DNA from: Ligula intestinalis
Lineage: Eukaryota; Platyhelminthes; Cestoda; Diphyllobothriidea; Diphyllobothriidae
Length of the DNA stretch: 64,000 nucleotides
Direction: 5' to 3'
Assembly: GCA_036362985.1 (NCBI GenBank)
Contig: JAYGXS010000003.1
Location: 49,462,455-49,526,454, forward strand
Shown: positions 56,272 through 64,000 of the stretch, piece by piece
Layout of the letters: each line of letters begins with the position of its first letter
Position numbering within the stretch: the first letter of the stretch is position 1
The notes under the pieces: generated by a model
Told to the model about the DNA's origin: nothing
The model's input: the letters and a program-made list of their open reading frames with translations, nothing else
Database searches by the model: none
Translations under genes and position numbers: made by a program

Positions 56272-57710
56272 AATAAGGCAGAGTACAGAAGGGAGACCGC
56301 GCCAGACGCGTCAGACGTGAGACATGCTGTCCACGGCGGACCGTTTTGGCAAATCAGATTGTGTCGGCTTAAACGAGTCTTGCTCCGAGTACACTTGATG
56401 TGCACGGCCAATTATACCGCGACACCACCTACAATGGGGCCAAACCTTTCCCTGCATGCAGCCGGCCCCAGCTTGGCCCAGATTTCGACCGTGGGACGCC
56501 AACGCCGGCAAGAGAAAATCGAACGGAATACGTCATAGCAGTGCGCTCTTTTGAGCTGCGCAGCACGTTCAGCCTTTGAGATCCTGCGTTAAGCCGACGC
56601 CGGGGCATGCCGGGGACGCCGAGACATGAAGAGGGCATCGGGTGAGTGCACGAGGGAGGGGAATCTTGGCGCTGCGGGCCCGCCGGCCGTGGAAATGGCA
56701 CCCCGCACTCCTCTTAGATAGGGCGACGGCGGCAGAAAAGCGTCTCGCATGCCTGCGGGCGTTGGGTGCGCACGTTTTTGTGCGTGCAATACAGGCACGA
56801 GCAGCGCCGACGGGCCTACCCGGATCGTAGCGACGCTAGCTTTTGTCTATCGAGCTCGAGCTGGCGTACCATAGAACTGGACTCTGTTCGTAAAGATCGC
56901 ATTCATGGGAGTGTGGCGTACTCGCTCGTCCCGAACACTGCAGGATAATGGGCCGTGTTCTTTGAGTTTGGGATAGTTTTGGAAACTATGCCAGTAGTCT
57001 AGGTGGGGCCGACGATTCATAGTTCATGACAGCTAAAAAATTCACGAAATGGAAGAACACAGTCCAACGCTCTGTTGGTCTTAAAAGTTATGGTTATATC
57101 ACCTCACCGTTGTTTATAAAAAGAAGGCAACATCTTAACCCTTTTCTAAGGCGCACATCTTCATTCACTGACAAGTTTGATTATTCTTTGCTGTATCTTC
57201 TCAAAGAAAGTGTATTTCTGGGCCAGTGGAGGAACTTTGCTTGAATGCAGCGTTGGCCGAACACTGTTTCAAATACTCGACCGAAATTCCCTTTGCAAAC
57301 ATTAAGGGTGGGCCTTCTAAATCACTTCTAAGATACCTCTAGCCTTCTTGGATACCCTGGTTAGAAAATAGTTTATGCGTGGGCGTCATCCACGCACCGA
57401 GTTCCATTACCTCGTTGACTGAGCAGATTTGGTAAACCCCGATTTAGTATTTCTATTCCAATCTTGTCATGATCCCATTGCTAGATCTTAATTGAATAAC
57501 GTGGATTTTTTTAAAGCTGGGGTTAAGAAACCAATCATCATATCAATGTACTACACGACCGAAGTTTTTTGAAATTCAAGCAAATTCTCCCCCACTGTTG
57601 TTCCATTTCAAAACTGGGGATGACCGAAAAACATTATTTCGATGTAGTTTAATCAATTCAGGTAATCCTTTCGATATATTAAAACACAGATTTTGACACA
57701 CCCAGAGTCT
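56272..57710. other. No gene recognised
   Basis: 56290-56830 is GC-rich with overlapping ORFs on both strands and no motif; 57026-57244 is an open 72-codon frame, Lys/Phe-rich, unassigned. Confidence 0.35.
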
Positions 57711-57715
57711 GGCAT

Positions 57716-57760
57716 GACTAGCTGATGGCGACCAATAAGTCAGAAATGACTATTCCATTT
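57716..57760 (+). ncRNA. Decayed hammerhead motif, SINE family
   Basis: GACTAG, CTGATGG, 14-nt stem II region, GAA, ATGACTAT, U, CCATTT. The last core A is G and stem I is lost; an old SINE tail (about 57690-57785). Confidence 0.5.
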
Positions 57761-57789
57761 TCCAATGCCTTTACGGGCAATATTCATCG

Positions 57790-58645
57790 TAATAACTAGT
57801 TTCTAGCTGAAATTAAAGCTCATTCATTTGAGCAATTACAGGTTCTTGATTTTTCAATAAACCAAAGTGATCTACTTTAAGCTTAATGTAAATTTCTTTG
57901 AAATATCGCCACCGCAGGGAGTTAAATAATAGGACACTGTCTTCTTTTTAAATTTTGAGACTGGCACGATGCAGCCAGAATCGCTTTTTCTAGAGGCCTG
58001 AAGACTGACTGAGGTACAGTGTCGGCGTGGACCGTCTGCCCTAGAGCGGATACAAACGCAGGTGTACGTCGTCTTACGTGCCTATACGAAATACAAAGTC
58101 ATTCCTTTCCTAAAAATACAGATTCCTCGGCTGCTTTCGTATATTTGTTTCCAGTTTTGCCTTAGGCGCTCGGAAAATACCCGAAAAAGAAGCGGGTTTG
58201 CGTCTACCTGAGGATTAATTACTGCGTTTTTAATTCAGGATGTAGCCGGCTGCTTTGATAGTTGTTCATTTTACTGTTAGGTTCTATCAATTAAAGCGTA
58301 CGAACGAAGAATAAAACAAGGCTGGACCGAGGAAGCCATTCTTTTCTCAGTCTTGCACATGCGCATTGAAATATATTTCAGACTCCACTAGGTCTTAGTT
58401 GTTTAGAACATCAGCATATGGCAGGTAGGCGTCAGATGCGTCTAACGTATTGAAGTCAAGTCACCAAAATATAAGGAGTTGCTATAATCATATCATAGTG
58501 AACCAATAAGATAAATGACGATAAATGACAGTGCGAAAAGTTGGCCGCGACAAAGTGATATGCTCGGCTTACGCCTGGTATTTCGTAGACAGCATCTCAG
58601 TGCTGGTGTAAAATTCTGACGCTCTTGCATCTACCAGGATGTACC
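57790..58645. other. No gene recognised
   Basis: No motif-bearing ORF. Confidence 0.4.
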
Positions 58646-58649
58646 AAGG

Positions 58650-59594
58650 GGTTGTAAGATATGAATTAGTCCGGCCAGATAATAGAAGATCGAACGTATC
58701 CTAATGATTATAAACTAGTAGATAAGATAAGGCGTGGAAGGCCTGAGTGTTATGAATGATTTAATTAAGTGCAGAAGGAGTAGAAGATGAGTAATGGGTA
58801 GTTGACTTCAAGACGAGTGCAGTCCAGTCATGAGCAGGCCGAGTTCAGAGTCGCATTCCGGTGGGTGTAGTTGTAGTGGCTCTCGCAGCCAATTGGAACT
58901 CAAGATCTGACGGACAGCGCCTTTGCCCTGCGCGCTAATGCTGCCTGCGGCCAGGTGCCAAGTCTCGGCACCCCCTGTCCGTTCTCGCTCATTGGTCTGA
59001 GCCACTTACAAACACACCCAGTCTCGCCTTCCCAGCCTTGCGCCAAGACAACCAATCACAGGCCGACATTGCCATTGAACGCGCTCTGTCTCTGTCTTCT
59101 GGCGTGATGCCCGCGAGGCCTGCGGTGAGAGGACACGTGGAATTCCGGCCTCGCTGGTCGCGGCGGCCGGCGACGCCGCCCTGTCCTACGGACCTCGCGG
59201 TCGTACGCCCTGCAAGACCCACTGGCAACCTTCACCTTATCCCTTCTGTAAACAATACACTGTCCCTTCTACTCTGCCTTCCCAAGACTTCTCCTATCGC
59301 CTAAGGAACCAGGGTCTGGAAGATTGTAGGTGTGAGGGTTAACCGCCTTAGCCTTAACACCTATATAGTCACCGGGTCTGGATGTCTGAAACCGGTCATG
59401 AGGTCACCGGCTTCGGGTGTGTCTGACTCTAAGCAATCCCCGCAATAAAGTCCTTTGTGCACCGGCTGTAGAACTTAATTGGCAAGTTAAGACAGACAAA
59501 GGGTGACCTTGACCAGAGATTTGACACCCTCTGGTGCGCACCCGCAGGTGGACACGGGAGCCAGACATGGGGCTTGCCCCAGCGACATGCTACA
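58650..59594 (+). mobile_element. LTR-A-like solo LTR interrupted by LTR-B
   Basis: Left part from TGTAAGATATGAATTAGTCC matches the LTR-A 5' end; right part ends GCGACATGCTACA like the LTR-A 3' end and has AATAAA near 59445. The two are separated by LTR-B (58872-59365). Flanks GGGT and GGTT are at best an imperfect TSD. Confidence 0.7.
58872..59365 (+). mobile_element. Solo LTR, family LTR-B
   Basis: TGTAGTGGCTC...ACACCTATA, 494 bp, flanked by TAGT (58868-58871, 59366-59369). ORFs on both strands inside it are mirrored by those of the 1284-1763 copy and are not genes. Confidence 0.88.
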
Positions 59595-59599
59595 GGTTA

Positions 59600-60384
59600 G
59601 TGGTTTGGAGGACTACAGGCTAATGCAGTAATACAATTCTTCTGAGAAATGAGGGTAAGATGGCACTTGACTTCTACTTAAGTCCTACTTGAGTCTTTGG
59701 ATATTCTGTTTTGCATGAGATGCGAACCCCCCCCTGATTGTCGTCTTACCTAAATAAGGAGAGAAATACAGCGTGCCTGGTTTGCGTGGACGAGGTTATT
59801 ACTTGGTCAGCCCCTGCGTGAACTCTTGATGCATAAGGTCTCCTTTGCTGGAGGTAAATGACGTTCGGCAGACCGTGACTTATACGTAAAATGTAACTTA
59901 TAATGCATCGGAACCATTAACCCCCCACGGAGTCCGAAACGCCAGAAGATAAAGTTCTTGTCCCAGTGGTCGCATTCACTTACTCCCAATTTCTTCGTGA
60001 AACTCGCATTTTTGGCGGATTACTAATTACCTTCAAAACGCAAACGCATCATTATTTTACTGTAAATATGAACAAAATATCCCTCTAAATATTTAGAATT
60101 TAAAGTTGGCTTGCATTTTGATCCATAAACATAATGGTTGAGTTTAGCACTCTACTAACACACACACCAGAATGATATTTGCGAACTGTGTTGGGGTGCA
60201 GTTGTGCTATCCGTTGGAGGACGTACTGATGTGATCTTAACTATGCGCGCCGGTGATTGGCCATATTTGTATAAGGATAGGATATTTAAGACACATGCGG
60301 GTGATGGTAGCGTGTAAGCCAAGAGGTTCACTTGCCAGATACCCTTGAAAGGGCAGTGTGAGAAATAGCTTTTTTCTTAGCGGT
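59600..60384. other. No gene recognised
   Basis: No motif-bearing ORF. Confidence 0.4.
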
Positions 60385-60389
60385 TGGCA

Positions 60390-60852
60390 TATAGGAGTTC
60401 AGGCTAAGACAATTAACCCTAACAGCTACAATATTCGAGGCCCGGTTCCTTAGGAGATGGAAGAAGTCTTGGGAAGGCCAGATTAGAAGGCAGAATTTAT
60501 CGTATACACAATGGAACGGAGAATAGATAGAGAGGATGTTGACTCGCGGAGTAGTGCGTCCGTTCCCTATTCGGGTCGGCTCCGGCGTGACTCGAGCATC
60601 AGAAATCGCCGGCGAATGCTTTGTCCTGGGGGCCAATGGGGCTGCCGATATCTAGACTAGCGTGGGCGGACGACCTTGAGGTTGGCTAACGCTGGCTAGC
60701 CTGAGCACGCGGTCGCGCTGAGGGGTATCTGCGCGTCATTCAAGGACAGTTAGCGCCTAGCCCTAGGAGGCAGTGGGCGCACAGGCAGGCTAGATGAGTC
60801 ATGCGTCAGCGGCTGGTCTTGGGTTCCAAGTGGCTGCAAAAGGGCCACTACA
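60390..60852 (-). mobile_element. Solo LTR, family LTR-B
   Basis: TATAGGAGTTCAGG...GGGCCACTACA on +, 463 bp, flanked by GGCA (60386-60389, 60853-60856). The middle third is diverged from the other copies. Confidence 0.85.
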
Positions 60853-61439
60853 GGCACGTCTCACGTTCGGGAGGGTTAGAGGTGGGGGGGGGGGGCGTTC
60901 TCACATAAAGTTACCGATAACAGTTTAAGGAAGCCGTTTTCTAGTGTATCTGAAGTACATATTATTCCAGCTGGGTTGGTGAGGCAGCAGACTAAGCTTC
61001 GTTTGGGACTTAGCGGGACGAAACTGTAAACATGTATGTGTCCCTTCTCTAAGTTTTTTTTCGGACTACACCTTCATAAATTACTCCGTTAGGCGGGTTA
61101 TATTGGCCGATCAACTAGGTGACTAGCCTAGCAGCTGCGAGAGCACCATGCTATCTGGCATGAAAAGCCCATCCTCAGTGTCATTGTCGTTCACATGGTT
61201 AACAGTGGCCCCCGGTTAGACGTCAATCATCATTCCGAGTCATCTATAAAGTGCTGGTTAGACACACCTAGTTTCTACGGCGGCGGATACACGTGTCAAC
61301 AGAAACAGTGGCCATATGGATAAGCAGCCCAGCCTTGTGTTCGCACTAAGCTTTCATGCAGGTCCTAAGGTTCTCTTGGCCGAAGATGAACCCAGCCTGC
61401 GTGTTCACACCTGCCACGTCGCGTTACGAAGACGAGGCA

Positions 61440-61560
61440 GAGAAGTAGCCAATCTTAGGGGATTCCGACCCTTGAGGTAGTGTACGACTGGCTGACGAAG
61501 GCTAAAAAGGCAGAAATGGCCATTCCGGTCTCCTTCAGCTTTGTCAGATCCATTCCACGC
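61440..61560 (+). repeat. Hammerhead SINE tail
   Basis: GGGGATTCCGACCCTTGAGG, ribozyme, then AGCTTTGTCAGATCCATTCC. The tRNA-like head was not recognised. Confidence 0.65.
61486..61530 (+). ncRNA. Hammerhead motif, SINE family
   Basis: GACTGG, CTGACGA, AGGCTAAAAAGGCA, GAA, ATGGCCAT, U, CCGGTC. Stem I intact with one G-U; stem II weakened. Confidence 0.6.
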
Positions 61561-61564
61561 AGCT

Positions 61565-61790
61565 AGTAGTCAGACGCCTCCTCTCCCCTTCCGTCCCGCC
61601 CACCCATTTTCCCCTCCCCCTAAGGCCCTGCCAGAACTAGCCTATTACCTCTAACATCTGACCGCCCTAAAACCTTCCTCCCACAATTACTGTTCATTGT
61701 CTATTTAATTTTTGCTCCCCTATCTTACTTTACAGCATTGTACATGCCTGATGATTAATAAGCAAAAGCGTTCGTTTACTCTACAACATG
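61565..61790 (+). repeat. Possible PLE 3' end
   Basis: A pyrimidine-rich stretch (CTCCTCTCCCCTTCC onward) like 27320-27470, then GCCTGATGATTAATAAGCAAAAGCGTTCG-type sequence near 61747, a decayed CTGATGA...AAAGCG hairpin of the PLE-end type. Confidence 0.35.
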
Positions 61791-62366
61791 CTTTGACAAA
61801 TGACTTCTTGATTCGTCTAGCTGCGTTGTCGACTTGCGTTCAGGAACATGCATAAACTGCTGCAGTATGTCAATTACTCCCGTCTTCTCATTAGAGTAGT
61901 TTTACTAGCGTTCAAGCATATACCGACAAAAAGCCAAAAATACCCCATATTTTGGTTCACTGTGAAAAGCTAGCTATCGCTGAAAGCGTTAACTATATGC
62001 TCAGTCAGCTGGCTTCTTTTGACCACGATCCGAATAAGATGATGACATTTCGTCCCTGTTTCGAAGAGCCTTTACCCGGTTTGTGTGCGCGAACGAATAC
62101 CAAAGCTCGGGCTTCGGAAAAAAGATCCGTCATTTGTTTCCTGAACTGCCTTTGCATGTAAATTTCTTATATATATGCATAATTACTACCGTTAATAAAC
62201 ATATATATATATTGACATATGTGAAGATACGAGGTCCAGATAAATTATCCCGATCATCATCCCCCAAAGATGGACTGTTGTGCCCATTATAAACCGACTT
62301 TTACCCCTGTTTGTTTATTTGGGCTACAACAGTAAGGTCCTTAGCGTAGGACACTGGTGCCTTTTT

Positions 62367-62376
62367 NNNNNNNNNN
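62367..62376. other. Assembly gap (10 N)
   Basis: Ten undetermined bases immediately before an (AC)n run at 62377-62402; a typical short-read break at a microsatellite. Confidence 0.95.
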
Positions 62377-62399
62377 ACACACACACACACACACACACA

Positions 62400-62691
62400 C
62401 ACCGTGTCTCTCCAGGTCTGACCTCGACCAACAATGGCATGACCTCAATCTGTCTGGACAGACCTCAAGGCCGTGGTAACCACCAGCCATTTCTTCGGAC
62501 CTGGCCCGCCTCGCGGCCGGACGTGTGCTCCGACAGTCAAATCTCTCACAACCTATTCTTTTATCCTTCTGCAGAATAAACTATTCCTAACAATGTGGCG
62601 TTCCCACCGTCTTCTCTCTTCACCTAGGGGAATCACGGGCCTGGAAGATTGTAGCTGTTAGGGTTAACCATCGTAGCCTTAACACCTATAG
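62400..62691 (+). mobile_element. Solo LTR, family LTR-B, 5'-truncated
   Basis: Ends ...TTAGGGTTAACC, GCCTTAACACCTATA like the other copies and has AATAAA near 62577. The 5' end is lost in or beyond the gap and microsatellite. Confidence 0.65.
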
Positions 62692-63074
62692 AAGTTCAAT
62701 TTGGCCCACATGTTGACGATTCCTCGCAATGTTGGCAATTACGATGTTCGACCATTATAAACCGTTGGGAATCTCCCGTGTTATGTGGTTTTTGTGCCTT
62801 TTCATTCACAGTGAATGGAGGACGCTTTTGCTGAAAATTATGAAATTATATTTTCAAAATAAAGCGTATCTCACTTACTCAAAACCTCATCGATAGCAAG
62901 AGTTGCGACACTAGGAAGAGTGTAGGACTTGGCAATTATGGGGAAGGATTCCAAATCTGGCAGTCAAAGTTAAAACCGACGTTGAAAATAAGACGTGAAA
63001 ATATAGAATGTGTTTAAATTAGGCTTCACTGTCCATGTGGAGATCAGACATTCTGGGAGCAAACATTCTGCGGT

Positions 63075-63610
63075 CTAAGCTTTACCGCTTAGGTCTGGGT
63101 TGGCAAATTCCAGGATCAATGTTTTAATTTCTGCAGCGTCGAGGAGAACTGTTTCATTCCGTGAATTAGCTTTCTTCGTGAAAGCGTGCTTGATGCCTTC
63201 TGTGGGCCAGTGCAGCCGATTGGCCTCGGCTGCTTCCCGCTCCTGATTCGCCGTGAGCGTCATCTCGGTGACCTTGACCACCTGACCTAGCGAGAACTGG
63301 CCATTCAGATCGACGGTAGTGGCACGGTTCCCAATGTTCTCCAGGCGGACCAATACTGAAGTGGATTTGGTATTCGCTAGCCTGGCCTTCATAATGCCTT
63401 CAATCGGCCACTGCATGAAAGTCAGGAGGTGAATTCCGATTGGTAGAGGACGGGCCAAAACAGAAAAGTGCTGTTTAGGCGACACAGTGGTAGAGTCCAG
63501 GAACCAGGGTAGCGTTGGTCGTGAGACCTCCTGCGCCATCGTGGCATCCTCATCCTCTACAGTGCGCAGAGGTCCAAGTTTGAGGGTGTGTGTGCCCTTG
63601 ACAATCAGTC
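63075..63610 (-). CDS. Lysosomal alpha-mannosidase-like, last exon (partial)
   Basis: Only host-type gene recognised. The exon starts after a pyrimidine tract and TAG acceptor (63635-63611 on minus) and ends at the stop near 63075. It reads GLIVKGTHTLKLGPLR, LARPLPIGIHLLTFMQWPIE, SVLVRLENIGNRATTVDL, VVKVTEMTLTANQEREAAEA, NRLHWP. This is the C-terminal beta-domain of glycoside hydrolase family 38 lysosomal alpha-mannosidase (LP--VHLLTL--W, LLRLE, E-TL-ANQ-REAA-RL-W), an enzyme that trims mannose from glycans in lysosomes. Catalytic residues are in upstream exons outside the window. No stop or frameshift is seen in the exon. The ORF extending to 63719 includes intron. Confidence 0.8.
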
Positions 63611-64000
63611 CTAAAAAAGGGAGGGGGGAAAACTCAACGGTTACGCACTTGGTGTGTTTATGCGAAACTGACGAACAAAACATTGCTGTGCTATCGCGGA
63701 ATCTGCATATCAAACACAACTTAGTACAAGTCCCAAAACATAATTACTACCGTCAATAAACATTTACAGTCGATGGAACATTCCATTAATTGTCGGAGAC
63801 TGTTTGGCCTCTCTTCGTCTAAGTGGAATTTTCCTCAAATTCTTGGTACAGTGGAGCCTCGAGCGACGAGTAGCCCCAATCGACGAGCATTTCAGGTAAC
63901 GAGTGAGCCTCAACCAGAACCTTTTTGTTTGAATAGCTTCCGTTTAATTAACGAGTTCTCAGTGCTGTGTATGCCTGTATCCACCATTGAGTTTTACTCC
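63611..64000 (-). other. Intron of the alpha-mannosidase-like gene (start not seen)
   Basis: Begins, on minus, upstream of the acceptor at 63611-63612; no further exon was recognised to the window end. Confidence 0.5.

Noticed and set aside
1..64000. CRISPR arrays, operons or other bacterial systems
   Set aside because: No short regularly spaced direct repeats and no prokaryotic gene organisation; introns and retroelements show eukaryotic DNA.

Overview
This is eukaryotic, repeat-dominated DNA, most likely from a flatworm and plausibly a diphyllobothriid-type tapeworm. The grounds are the mix of Penelope-like retroelements (PLEs), a CsRn1-type Ty3/gypsy element, tRNA-derived SINEs carrying hammerhead ribozymes, very short GT-AG introns (38-40 bp), and one recognisable animal gene end at the right edge. 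The species assignment is inference. No prokaryotic gene organisation, CRISPR array or intact tRNA/rRNA gene was seen.

Layout. 0-6 kb: a PLE reverse-transcriptase (RT) relic on + split by a solo LTR (LTR-B), then a second PLE relic on -. 6.7-7.2 kb: two tRNA-derived SINE heads. 8.7-11.2 kb: first copies of a SINE with a hammerhead tail. 13.6-14.9 kb: three minus-strand SINEs, one split by solo LTR-A. 15.5-17.2 kb: a 462-bp tandem repeat, a foldback element, a tRNA-like/hammerhead unit and a non-LTR RT tail. 19.4-20.8 kb: a cluster of hammerhead SINEs. 22.1-23.0 kb: another tandem duplication.

24.6-34.6 kb is one dispersed element (called EF here; second copy 37.9-41.2 kb) into which LTR-B, a PLE (itself split by an opposite-strand PLE), a nearly complete Ty3/gypsy element (27491-32210) and a foldback element with two canonical hammerheads have inserted. 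35.1-36.8 kb holds minus-strand PLE pieces. 41.3-44.5 kb is a 1-kb-armed inverted duplication of a PLE 3' end around a PLE RT relic split by LTR-A. 45.2-51.8 kb carries a CR1-like RT tail and two tandem relics of a TNP2/CACTA-like transposase, the first split by a third type of solo LTR. 53.2-54.3 kb holds an apparently unbroken spliced accessory gene (DUF4806-like). 55.4-55.8 kb is an inverted repeat with PLE-type terminal hairpins. 58.6-59.6 kb is LTR-B nested in an LTR-A relative, and 60.4-60.9 kb is another solo LTR-B. 63.1-63.6 kb is the last exon of a lysosomal alpha-mannosidase-like gene on -.

The most interesting signal is the hammerhead set. Three sequence-unrelated families keep the same geometry: CTGANGA, stem II, GAA, an 8-nt segment that is self-complementary in the best copies, one cleavage-site nucleotide, then the second strand of stem I. 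The self-complementary 8-mer (ATGGCCAT, ATAGCTAT, ACACGTGT) would form stem III between two molecules, as in small hammerheads that work as dimers. Element borders were read by eye from target-site duplications (TSDs) and from comparing copies within this window.
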